Of a stretch of 18,481 nucleotides of DNA, positions 7,905 to 14,834 are shown piece by piece. Source of the stretch: an uncultured Fidelibacterota bacterium. GTDB lineage: Bacteria > Marinisomatota > Marinisomatia > Marinisomatales > UBA1611. The stretch is from contig CAJWHU010000013.1 in assembly GCA_913041325.1 (NCBI GenBank), positions 1-18,481 of the forward strand, given 5' to 3'. A program made the translations under genes and the position numbers. The first letter of the stretch is position 1, and each line of letters opens with the position of its first letter. The notes under the pieces are model-generated. The model did not search any database. It saw only the letters and a list, made by a program, of their open reading frames with translations, and had not been told where the DNA came from.

Positions 7905-8538
7905 AATCTTGCATCCTTCTTTTAAAATCTTCTAAGTCATCGGCCTGTAGAAGAGGACTTATTTCTACATTTTTTTCAAGCAATATTGACATCTCTTCGC
8001 CATAGTCGTGTCCAGGGTATATTCTAACATTCTCTGGCATTTTTAAAATCTTCATATAAACAGAGTGATACAGGTCCTCAACACTACTCTTGCTACTTAT
8101 CACCCTACCTGTTCGCCCAACAAACATCGTATCTCCTGTAAACAATGCAGGCTTTATTAGATAGCAAATTGAGTCGTAATAATGCCCTGGAGTGTGGATA
8201 GATGTAAACTCAAGATGCCCACACTTCAATTTCTTATTATCACCGATCCCTTGAAAGTTTTTTTTCTTGGCTAGTATTTCTGAATCTGGATGTCCAATTA
8301 TAGCCATTTTTGGATAGGCCTCGGTATATTCTTGTAAGTAATATAGGTGGTCTTTATGACTGTGGGTAATTAATATAGCGGCAGGCGATTGATGTACATA
8401 TCTATATATTTTAGTTAATTCAATAGAGGCATCTACGAGGACTTGGTTGCCGGTATGGCTACAAGAGATCACGTAGCTTAAATTGTTATCAAAACCACCT
8501 TTTAGACATTTAATAGAAAAATTAGTTTCTGGGTTCAT
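7888..8538 (-). CDS. Metallo-beta-lactamase-fold hydrolase, glyoxalase II-like
   Basis: The 216-residue protein has the full metal-binding set of the glyoxalase II/persulfide dioxygenase branch: THSHKDH (58-64; His59, His61, Asp63, His64), HTPGH (His119), FTGDTMF (Asp136) and YPGHDYG (His177), plus the branch-typical GRTGR after the Asp motif. It may hydrolyse S-acyl-thiols or a related thioester; the exact substrate cannot be read from sequence. It lacks the longer C-terminal glutathione-binding domain of classical GloB. It has no signal peptide and is first in a minus-strand run with the lipoprotein and the serine hydrolase. The 128-base gap to the divergent isomerase gene must hold its promoter. 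Confidence 0.88.
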   Translation of the reverse strand: MNPETNFSIKCLKGGFDNNLSYVISCSHTGNQVLVDASIELTKIYRYVHQSPAAILITHSHKDHLYYLQEYTEAYPKMAIIGHPDSEILAKKKNFQGIGDNKKLKCGHLEFTSIHTPGHYYDSICYLIKPALFTGDTMFVGRTGRVISSKSSVEDLYHSVYMKILKMPENVRIYPGHDYGEEMSILLEKNVEISPLLQADDLEDFKRRMQDYEENR

Positions 8539-8666
8539 GAAATACCAGTGCTGTATACATTGTTACTCATAATATTTTAAAGATTGTATGATAATATTAA
8601 TATCTAAAATCGATAAAATTAAGGCTGTTTAGATAGATAATAAGCTAATCAATAAGGAAGATTTAA

Positions 8667-9359
8667 ATGCAGAAAATAAATATCATATTTTTAGTTATCA
8701 CAATTTCTAGTTGCAATAACACTAGTGAAAGAAAATCCATATCAAATTTATCAACATTTGAAGATTCAACAAGTTATGCTTTGGGCGCTGACCTTGGTGA
8801 AAATCTTAAACGGCAGCAAATTGAAATAGACTATGATATCTTCTTAGCGGGCTTAGTTGATGGAATGGAAACAGAAATGGTGCGGTTTGATCAAAAACAG
8901 CGAAGAGAGATAATGGCGTCATTGCAGAAGAATATAAGAGATAAGGCCAAGCTGGAAGGAGATACTAACCTTAAAATTGCAGAAGAGTTTTTAGAAAAAA
9001 ATAAAAAAAGCAGTCCGGAGGTCAAAGAGACACCAACTGGATTACAATATAGAATTTTGAAGGAGGGTACAGGTTCAAGTCCAAGTAGTACGGATAAAGT
9101 AAAAGTGCATTATGTTGGAAAATTGTTAGATGGGACAGTTTTTGATAGCTCTGTAGAAAGAGGTGAACCATCCGAATTTGGACTAAATCAGGTCATACGT
9201 GGCTGGACAGAGGGTTTACAGCTAATGAAGCCTGGGGCTAAATACGAATTTTTCATCCATCCAAAAATTGCCTATGGATCTAGGCCTAGACCGAAAATTC
9301 CAGGAAACAGTCTCCTCATATTTGAAGTGGAGCTGTTGGATATACTACCTAAGAAATAA
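8667..9359 (+). CDS. fkpA: FKBP-type peptidyl-prolyl isomerase lipoprotein, FkpA-like
   Basis: The 230-residue protein has a short lipoprotein-type signal (ITISSC, Cys16), an N-terminal helical dimerisation domain of the FkpA/Mip kind (about 28-110, with SYALGADLGENL), and a C-terminal FKBP domain (about 120-228) with VKVHYVGKLLDGTVFDSS, VIRGWTEGLQLMKPG and AYGSRPRPKIPGNSLLIFEVELL. It should fold or chaperone proteins in the periplasm, anchored to a membrane. The ATG at 8667 is supported by AAGGA (8654-8658) at suitable spacing, one of the few clear Shine-Dalgarno sites in the window. It is transcribed divergently from the metallo-beta-lactamase-fold gene. Confidence 0.92.
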   Translation: MQKINIIFLVITISSCNNTSERKSISNLSTFEDSTSYALGADLGENLKRQQIEIDYDIFLAGLVDGMETEMVRFDQKQRREIMASLQKNIRDKAKLEGDTNLKIAEEFLEKNKKSSPEVKETPTGLQYRILKEGTGSSPSSTDKVKVHYVGKLLDGTVFDSSVERGEPSEFGLNQVIRGWTEGLQLMKPGAKYEFFIHPKIAYGSRPRPKIPGNSLLIFEVELLDILPKK

Positions 9360-9370
9360 AGTAATTTAAG

Positions 9371-9444
9371 TACCCCGGACAGGATTCGAACCTGTGACCC
9401 ACAGCTTAGAAGGCTGTTGCTCTATCCAGCTGAGCTACCGGGGC
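9371..9444 (-). tRNA. tRNA-Arg (anticodon UCU)
   Basis: On the minus strand a 74-base cloverleaf runs from 9444 to 9371. The acceptor stem is GCCCCGG / CCGGGGT with discriminator A, the D arm has GCTCAGCTGGATAGAGC, and the anticodon stem ACAGC / GCTGT closes loop CTTCTAA (anticodon TCT, 9410-9408). The T arm has GGTTCGAATCC. CCA is not encoded. It reads codon AGA/AGG and lies 81 bases downstream of the inositol operon on the same strand, so read-through co-transcription is possible. Confidence 0.97.
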
Positions 9445-9525
9445 TCATTAATGAATTAGTATGAATTTAATGCACTTACGATAAAACTAGGCACAGCGAT
9501 TTTATAATTTTTTGGTTTAATAAAC

Positions 9526-10569
9526 TTAGTTAAGTGATAAAACAAAATCAGAGGCCCTTTTTGAACTTTTGCCATCGTTAAAGTAGAAACAATTATTAAG
9601 CAGGGTTTCATAGTTAGACCGAGAATTACTGCTTAATTCAGCATTAACTAAAGAGCTTAAATTCTTGCCATAATATTTTTTGGCTAGGTCAAGAATATTT
9701 AAATCGGAAGGCATTTTGTGTAAATCCTTGTAATTATTATCAGCGATGATTATTGGATTCTTTGTAATCAAATATTCATAAATGATTGATGATGTATCAC
9801 TTATCATTAAATCGGATATTGCGAAATCATACATGCTATTATTTTTTAATATTTTCGCAGGGTTAGAGAAATAAACATTGTTGAGACCATTTGACTTCGC
9901 CCAGAATTTAAGGGGCAGGATATGTCTACGATCATGAAAATGGGGTCTTATTATGAGGTTAAATTCTCCGTCTAATTCTTTACAAAACCGCTTTCCATAT
10001 TTTTGCAGGGTGCCATTTCCCCATCTCCAAGTAGGAGCATATAATATATTTTTTCTGGAACGGTCTTTTATACCAAGATAATTCATGTATCCATTGCGAT
10101 CAATCTGATTGTTTACATAATCATCAAATTTGGGGTATCCAATATCAACAAGTTTCTCGCTGGGAATTTCAACGTCCATATCTTTCATTTTATGAAGATG
10201 TTTTGGACCAGAAATAAAATGATAATCATATGATTTTAAGATTTCAGCGGAGCCACCGTATTTTTTATCCCCAGCTCCATGACCAATAAATATCGAAAAA
10301 GAATTATCTTTGTTATTGTTAACGAACGTACAAGACCCTGATAAGATTACTCCTCTGAGGTCAAGAGGTTTCCTAATATCTCGTATTATTACTGGTGGTG
10401 TATTTAGAAAACCTTTTATGGCTTCATTCTTGACGCTATTGAAGAGATAGTACTTAAATCTTAGCATCCTATTGAATTTATTCACAATAAATGTACCGCC
10501 CGTAAGTTCAAATATTGACTTTGAATGACTGTACTGATAAACGGCGTTTGCAAAAAAATAAATGTTCAC
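9526..10569 (-). CDS. CDP-glycerol glycerophosphotransferase-like (TagF/TagB family) enzyme
   Basis: The 347-residue protein has the GT-B-type pattern of CDP-polyol phosphotransferases: FIGHGAGDKKYG (94-105), DIGYPKFDD (142-150), ILYAPTWRWGN (175-185), LIIRPHFHDRR (205-215) and LMISDTSSIIYEY (254-266). The family moves a polyol phosphate from a CDP donor onto an acceptor or growing polymer, as in teichoic acids. It lacks the long N-terminal membrane-targeting part of polymerases and has no transmembrane segment, so it may be a primase-like, single-transfer or peripheral enzyme. The start is GTG at 10569, 13 bases from the nucleotidyltransferase stop. As third gene of the inositol operon it may use CDP-inositol; that is inference, and CDP-glycerol or another CDP-polyol cannot be excluded. 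Confidence 0.85.
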   Translation of the reverse strand: MNIYFFANAVYQYSHSKSIFELTGGTFIVNKFNRMLRFKYYLFNSVKNEAIKGFLNTPPVIIRDIRKPLDLRGVILSGSCTFVNNNKDNSFSIFIGHGAGDKKYGGSAEILKSYDYHFISGPKHLHKMKDMDVEIPSEKLVDIGYPKFDDYVNNQIDRNGYMNYLGIKDRSRKNILYAPTWRWGNGTLQKYGKRFCKELDGEFNLIIRPHFHDRRHILPLKFWAKSNGLNNVYFSNPAKILKNNSMYDFAISDLMISDTSSIIYEYLITKNPIIIADNNYKDLHKMPSDLNILDLAKKYYGKNLSSLVNAELSSNSRSNYETLLNNCFYFNDGKSSKRASDFVLSLN

Positions 10570-10582
10570 GTGTTTTTAATTA

Positions 10583-11317
10583 TTATTGATTTATAATCAG
10601 ATCCTTAACTTTTTCGTTGCCCATTGCATAGTGTAGAGCTTCAGGTGTATCGATGTCTAACCAAAATCGATTATCAATGTCTACTCCTCCAAGCAGACCA
10701 TCTTCAATTAATGCATTACAGCCACTTGAGAGTGAGCATTGGTTTTTTTTATAAGCACCATTGAGGTAGTGAAAAAAATCATATTTGCATTTAAAAAGAC
10801 CAATATCGATTGCGTTGTAATTTCTAAGATTCTTAGACATTTTACTTATTATGAAACTCTCGGTATCAACTTGTACCTTCATCCCGTCTTCAATATCAAA
10901 TATAGATTCAATATTTAAATCTAAGCCAACGTTCACTAATTTATTGTTTAACTGGCTATTCATTACTACTTCAAGGCTGTCAGAAAAGTAGAGATGGTCA
11001 CTCATGGATATTAAAAATTCTTCGTTAGGTTCAATATTGGGCATGGCCTTTAAAACACTAATACCGTTTTCTAGTCTCCACTCATCATTATGGATGTATC
11101 GTACATTCAAGTCACGCCATCTATCATGGAGATATTTTTCAATGGAATTACTGTTGTAGCCCGTAATTATAAGTATTTCTTTGATGCTGTTTTTTTTACA
11201 ATTATTTAAAAGAGTGTCAATTATGGGTGTGTCGTGTATTTTGGTTAAGGTTTTCGGTTTATCAGTTTTAGCACGTAGCCTTGAACCTTGACCAGCAGCA
11301 ATGATTATTAGTTTCAA
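10583..11317 (-). CDS. Sugar/polyol-phosphate nucleotidyltransferase, probable CTP:inositol-1-phosphate cytidylyltransferase
   Basis: The 244-residue protein is an NTP_transferase of the small cytidylyltransferase kind: AAGQGSRLR (7-15), KPKTL (20-24), the metal-site segment SMSDHLYF with Asp107 (104-111), NAIDIGLFKC (168-177) and WLDIDTPEA (219-227). The combination NGISVLKA (84-91) with MSDH resembles the cytidylyltransferase half of archaeal/thermophile IPCT-DIPPS proteins. Here no CDP-alcohol phosphatidyltransferase domain is fused. It follows the inositol-phosphate synthase gene by 2 bases, which supports inositol-1-phosphate as substrate. The start is TTG at 11317, the only usable start before the glycine-rich loop. 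Alternatives are choline-phosphate, glycerol-phosphate or aminoethylphosphonate cytidylyltransferases. Confidence 0.85.
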   Translation of the reverse strand: MKLIIIAAGQGSRLRAKTDKPKTLTKIHDTPIIDTLLNNCKKNSIKEILIITGYNSNSIEKYLHDRWRDLNVRYIHNDEWRLENGISVLKAMPNIEPNEEFLISMSDHLYFSDSLEVVMNSQLNNKLVNVGLDLNIESIFDIEDGMKVQVDTESFIISKMSKNLRNYNAIDIGLFKCKYDFFHYLNGAYKKNQCSLSSGCNALIEDGLLGGVDIDNRFWLDIDTPEALHYAMGNEKVKDLIINQ

Positions 11318-11319
11318 AT

Positions 11320-12627
11320 TTATTGTGTCTCGTAGTAGTCTAGACCCAAATGAGTGATAAGATCTTCTCCCATCATATGGCGCAAAGTATTTTTCAGCTT
11401 TGCAAGTTGAACAAAAAGATCATGTTCTGGATATAACTCAGGGAGGCACATTGGACTTTTGAAATAAAATGATAGCCACTCTTGTATTCCATCCATTTTT
11501 GCCTTCTTAGCAAGATCAAGAAAAAGAACAAGGTCTAGAACGATTGGTGCTGCAAGGATGCTATCTCGGCATAAAAAATCGACTTTTATTTGCATTGGAT
11601 AACCCAGCCATCCAAAAATATCTATATTATCCCAGCCTTCCTTATCATCTCCTCTAGGAGGATAATAGTTTATACGAACTTTATGATATATATCATCATA
11701 TAACTCAGGATTTTTCTTAGGCTCAAGAATTGTATCTAGCACTCCAAGTTTACTCTCCTCTTTTGTTTTGAATGCGTCGGGGTCATCAAGTACCTCTCCA
11801 TCGCGGTTGCCAAGAATATTAGTTGAGAACCAGCCATTGATACCGAGTTGTCGGGCTTTTAAGCCAGGTGCTAGTATGGTTTTCATTAGTGTTTGGCCCG
11901 TTTTAAAGTCCTTTCCAGCTATTGGAGTCTTTGTCTGGCTTGCAAGCTCTTGCAATGCGGGTATATCAACTGTAAGGTTGGGGGCACCATTTGCAAACGG
12001 GATACCCATTTTGAGGGCTGCATAAGCATATACCATACTGGGGGCAATGTGCGGGTCGTTATCCTCTAGGCCTTTTTCAAAGCTTGATAGGTCGGAGTGC
12101 ACGTCGGATTTTTCCATGAAGATTTCCGTACTCCCGCACCAAATCATGACATTACTAGTCGTTCCATTTATATTCTTAAATTCTTCAATGTCTTTGATAA
12201 CTTGGTTAGCAAGATCAAGTTTATTTTTACCTTTCTTTATCCAACCTCCGTTTAGCCGCCTGACGTAATTTTTATCAAAAACAGCTTTGAAAACTCTAAT
12301 CTTTTCAAGATCATGTTTTAGCTCGTCTAATAGGTTTTTTTCCAAAACAGCGGATCTGATTGCAATTTCGTATACATTTTCATCATTAATATCCCATCCT
12401 CCGAATACTAAGTTTTTCATTGGAACGGTTTTTGCAAAATCTTTGATTAGGGGTGTCCTGTCTTCAGTACGTTTTCCTAGCCTTATCGATCCCATCTGTG
12501 TCATACTTCCGACAGGCTTTGCTAAATTTTTGTTGCAAGCAAGTACACCACAAATAAAAGTGCTTGCCACAGAACCCATACCAGGAATAAGGACTCCAAG
12601 TTTTTCTTTTTTGTTAGTTGTCATCAT
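11320..12627 (-). CDS. ino1: myo-Inositol-1-phosphate synthase
   Basis: This enzyme converts glucose-6-phosphate to 1L-myo-inositol-1-phosphate with NAD. The 435-residue protein has the Rossmann loop GVLIPGMGSVASTF (11-24), NGAPNLTVDIPAL (213-225), the active-site AGKDFKTGQTLMKT (237-250; Lys239, Lys242), STNILGNRDGEVL (268-280), SKLGVLDTIL (292-301), and YYPPRGDDKEGWDNIDIFGW (321-340). These blocks match the Bacteroidota-type subfamily best in my memory of the family. The start is one of two adjacent ATGs (12627 or 12624). It heads a three-gene run with 2-base and 13-base gaps. About 205 bases upstream separate it from the glycosyltransferase gene and contain two palindromic elements. Confidence 0.96.
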   Translation of the reverse strand: MMTTNKKEKLGVLIPGMGSVASTFICGVLACNKNLAKPVGSMTQMGSIRLGKRTEDRTPLIKDFAKTVPMKNLVFGGWDINDENVYEIAIRSAVLEKNLLDELKHDLEKIRVFKAVFDKNYVRRLNGGWIKKGKNKLDLANQVIKDIEEFKNINGTTSNVMIWCGSTEIFMEKSDVHSDLSSFEKGLEDNDPHIAPSMVYAYAALKMGIPFANGAPNLTVDIPALQELASQTKTPIAGKDFKTGQTLMKTILAPGLKARQLGINGWFSTNILGNRDGEVLDDPDAFKTKEESKLGVLDTILEPKKNPELYDDIYHKVRINYYPPRGDDKEGWDNIDIFGWLGYPMQIKVDFLCRDSILAAPIVLDLVLFLDLAKKAKMDGIQEWLSFYFKSPMCLPELYPEHDLFVQLAKLKNTLRHMMGEDLITHLGLDYYETQ

Positions 12628-12683
12628 AGCTTATTTTGCCTGTAATTAGTTACGTTATTTTTAGTTTTGAAGGTAATCACCAG

Positions 12684-12693
12684 CTGCATGCAG
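12684..12693. promoter_or_regulatory. Palindrome CTGCATGCAG upstream of the inositol-phosphate synthase gene
   Basis: A perfect 10-bp palindrome lies 57 bases upstream of the ATG, where an operator would be expected. No binding protein is known from sequence alone; assignment as operator is speculative. Confidence 0.3.
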
Positions 12694-12770
12694 TTTCCAA
12701 TTGAGATCGCTTTTATCCAAAAGAAAAGTGGTAATTAAATTAGTTATAAGTCTTTAAAGTAAGTATTAAA

Positions 12771-12798
12771 TATTACAACCTTTGTACATCTTGTAATA
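12771..12798. repeat. Inverted repeat TATTACAA-N12-TTGTAATA between glycosyltransferase and inositol operon
   Basis: Eight-base arms (12771-12778 and 12791-12798) are exact reverse complements around 12 bases that contain the smaller palindrome TGTACA. It lies about 35 bases beyond the stop of the minus-strand glycosyltransferase gene and about 145 upstream of the synthase start. It could be an operator, or a weak terminator hairpin for the glycosyltransferase; there is no good T run. Confidence 0.35.
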
Positions 12799-12832
12799 AT
12801 TAAATCATTTTTTCGTCTGCCAATGAAACTTT

Positions 12833-14236
12833 TTAATCAGGGTTATATCTATAAATGGATCTCCATTCATACTTTTCCTTAGACGAGCGCCCCTTTATTT
12901 TTTGAAACCTCACCTCGTCAACCTTTTTTGTACTCAAAATAGCCTTACGGTAGCCATCAAACTTGGTTTCCATCTTCCAATTTAAAATTTTAGGTCCAAG
13001 AAGTTCTCTATGGGATAGATTTTTATGTTTCTTAATTAAGTTGATTATGTGTTTTGTTTTTTTTGATCTAATTGTTGGGCGCTTTTTCTGAATCTGATTT
13101 ATAGTATTATTTATTTTATCCACTTTCTTTTTGATGTTATGTTTCATTATTAGATTACTAATTGACTTTCCTGCCATGAGGTTTCTATAGCTAGGGTCAT
13201 CTAGGTATTTGTTTAGTAGGATAATTAGTTCCTTACGTGTTTTATAAAAGTCAGAACTTTTATTTATTTCTATGAATATCGGATCATTAAAAATTAGAAA
13301 TGGTATACCGCATTCATTACCCTGAATAATAGCCTCTTGTACCTCTAAATGTAAGTCCTTAGGAGATACACCAACACAGCAGGATCTCAGTTTGTGTAGA
13401 TAATCTTTTTTACTAGTATACCCACTAGCTATCACCCAACGATATTCTCGCGATAACTTGTGTGATGTTTTCATCCTTGGAATCCAAACTTTAAAATCGT
13501 CTCTCATTTTCCTGAGGTGTAAAATAGTTTTTTGAAACTCCATAAAATCAGATTCTTCATCTACTTGGTGATTCCAGACAATTGTTCTTGAATACGTTCC
13601 TGAATTATTAGGTTTTACATTTCTTGGAATAACAACAGGTGGTAGGGTTTTTAATTTTTCATGTAACTCGCCACAAACCGATGAGCTAAATATACTGCGA
13701 GCTTCTTCGTGAACTTGCTGTTTCTGTAATCTTGTATTTAAAAAACATACATCCATCTCGGTTAGCCCAAAGATAGTGTACTCAAAGACGCCCTTCCAGT
13801 CAATATCTGGAAGTTCAAATAGGTGCAAGTAGCCAATAATTGGAGGGGTCAAATTAGTTCTATAGCTAAAAAAAAGTTTCAGTTGTCTAGCAATTTCAGG
13901 CTTGTGGCAAAATATAAGGTCAATTGGGTAGTCTGCGCATCTTAACTTCTTGGTAAGTTCATTTAGATCAAAATGCACCTTGCCTAATGGACCATCAGGG
14001 ACCTCTATGTCAATAAATTTTGTATTCAATGCGCTTAGTTTCTTCCTGTTATTTTCGTGTTGCAACCCTGCTGCTTTCTTGCGACTTTTTGGCGTAAGGA
14101 TGTACCAGAATAGATCTTGCCGTTTTTTGTGAAATGTGTTTATCATCTCAGATAAAAATTCTATGTAGCTGTTTTGTGAAAAGCTATTTTCGGTTGTCAC
14201 GGATTCGAGATCTGGGTATAATAAAATTCTGATCAT
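12833..14236 (-). CDS. GT-B-like glycosyltransferase, distant DUF3524/queuosine-mannosyltransferase resemblance, with basic C-terminal extension
   Basis: The 467-residue protein has two apparent parts. Residues 1-365 look like a GT-B fold: an N-terminal half starting IRILLYPDLES, then TIVWNHQVDEESDFMEF (218-234), VIASGYTSKKDYLHKLRSC (268-286), and GVSPKDLHLEVQEAIIQG (289-306) followed by CGIPFLIF. The WNH segment and the motif order recall the tRNA-queuosine mannosyltransferase group (DUF3524), but similarity is weak and the usual HEFFG is not present. Residues about 366-467 are very basic and helical, with a helix-turn-helix-like stretch (IINLIKKHKNLSHRELLG, 397-414). There is no signal peptide or membrane helix. 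Acceptor and donor are unknown. Its place before the inositol operon could mean a shared glycan pathway; the basic tail could instead mean a nucleic-acid acceptor. Confidence 0.55.
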   Translation of the reverse strand: MIRILLYPDLESVTTENSFSQNSYIEFLSEMINTFHKKRQDLFWYILTPKSRKKAAGLQHENNRKKLSALNTKFIDIEVPDGPLGKVHFDLNELTKKLRCADYPIDLIFCHKPEIARQLKLFFSYRTNLTPPIIGYLHLFELPDIDWKGVFEYTIFGLTEMDVCFLNTRLQKQQVHEEARSIFSSSVCGELHEKLKTLPPVVIPRNVKPNNSGTYSRTIVWNHQVDEESDFMEFQKTILHLRKMRDDFKVWIPRMKTSHKLSREYRWVIASGYTSKKDYLHKLRSCCVGVSPKDLHLEVQEAIIQGNECGIPFLIFNDPIFIEINKSSDFYKTRKELIILLNKYLDDPSYRNLMAGKSISNLIMKHNIKKKVDKINNTINQIQKKRPTIRSKKTKHIINLIKKHKNLSHRELLGPKILNWKMETKFDGYRKAILSTKKVDEVRFQKIKGRSSKEKYEWRSIYRYNPD

Positions 14237-14239
14237 TAT

Positions 14240-14297
14240 AATTGAAATTTTACTAATTACTTAAAAAATTGAAATTTTGCTTTTTATAAATTACTTA
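14240..14297. repeat. AT-rich degenerate direct repeats upstream of the small-repeat-protein promoter
   Basis: AATTGAAATTTT occurs at 14240-14251 and 14267-14278, and AATTACTTA occurs at 14255-14263 and 14289-14297. They lie upstream of the promoter at 14363 and could act as UP-element-like DNA, but such repeats are common in AT-rich spacers. Confidence 0.3.
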
Positions 14298-14362
14298 CAA
14301 GCTCCTATCCATTATTAAAAAAATTAATAAATATTTCCTTCTATTTCTCGTCGATAAATTTC

Positions 14363-14392
14363 TTGACTGTTATCTGTGATAAGTTGTACACT
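14363..14392 (+). promoter_or_regulatory. Predicted promoter of the small-repeat-protein gene
   Basis: TTGACT (14363-14368) and TACACT (14387-14392) are spaced by 18 bases, resembling a housekeeping -35/-10 pair. Transcription would start near 14400, leaving a leader of about 65 bases. Confidence 0.55.
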
Positions 14393-14404
14393 TTATGAGA
14401 GAGA

Positions 14405-14424
14405 GATAGAGAATATCCTCTATC
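14405..14424 (+). repeat. 5'-leader hairpin GATAGAG / CTCTATC
   Basis: A perfect 7-bp stem with a 6-base loop sits at the predicted 5' end of the transcript, where such hairpins often protect mRNA from decay. It leaves the ribosome binding site free. Confidence 0.45.
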
Positions 14425-14465
14425 CACTACCAAAGAACCAAATAAATATAAAATGGAGGTCTTAA

Positions 14466-14693
14466 ATGGCTGAAGTAGTTGCCAATACTGGCGTATCAAA
14501 AGAAAAAGGATACCTATATTATTTAGGTAAAGACGGAAATGTATGGCGTTCTCAAATGGCGCGAGCTGGAAAAGGTGGCGGTAATGCAGAAAAAGTTGCA
14601 GATGCAGGAGTCACAAGAGAATCTGGTTATCTTTACTATGTCGATAAGAATGGTAACGTATCTCGTTCTCCGATGGCGCGAGGCCGTAAGTAA
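14466..14693 (+). CDS. Small basic protein made of two 35-residue repeats
   Basis: The 75-residue protein is an internal duplication: residues 2-36 and 41-75 align without gaps at 22 of 35 identical positions, joined by GGGN. Each unit has the core GYLYY, K(D/N)GNV, (S)xMAR, which looks like one beta-hairpin with exposed basic residues. It is strongly set up for expression: GGAGG (14455-14459) six bases before ATG, a good promoter, a leader hairpin and a strong terminator. It has no signal peptide, so it is probably cytoplasmic. No function is assigned; nucleic-acid or ribosome binding would fit the basic charge but is inference. Codon copies differ, so the duplication is not recent. Confidence 0.85.
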   Translation: MAEVVANTGVSKEKGYLYYLGKDGNVWRSQMARAGKGGGNAEKVADAGVTRESGYLYYVDKNGNVSRSPMARGRK

Positions 14694-14717
14694 AATACTA
14701 GACAATCTATTTAAGTC

Positions 14718-14754
14718 AAAGGCTCTCCTTTTCAGGGGGAGCCTTTTGCTTTTC
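14718..14754 (+). terminator. Strong intrinsic terminator after the small-repeat-protein gene
   Basis: An 11-bp stem AAAGGCTCTCC (14718-14728) / GGGAGCCTTT (with one G-U, to 14746) around a 7-base loop, followed by a T-rich tract. It closes the monocistronic small gene. Confidence 0.85.
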
Positions 14755-14834
14755 ATTTGATCATATTTTTTTATTATATTTTATTGATTTATTCGCATAA
14801 TCCGAGATAATATTCTATCACAAAACAAATTGCA

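Noticed and set aside
8539..8666. Promoter pair TTGTTA / TATGAT in the divergent spacer
   Set aside because: The spacing is 21 bases, too long for a standard promoter, so no site was called.
9371..9444. tRNA-Arg as integration site of a genomic island carrying the inositol operon
   Set aside because: No integrase and no repeated tRNA 3' end were seen nearby, and the tRNA 3' end faces away from the operon.
11768..12649. Three plus-strand reading frames opposite the inositol-phosphate synthase gene
   Set aside because: They are antisense shadows of a well-conserved enzyme and resemble no protein.
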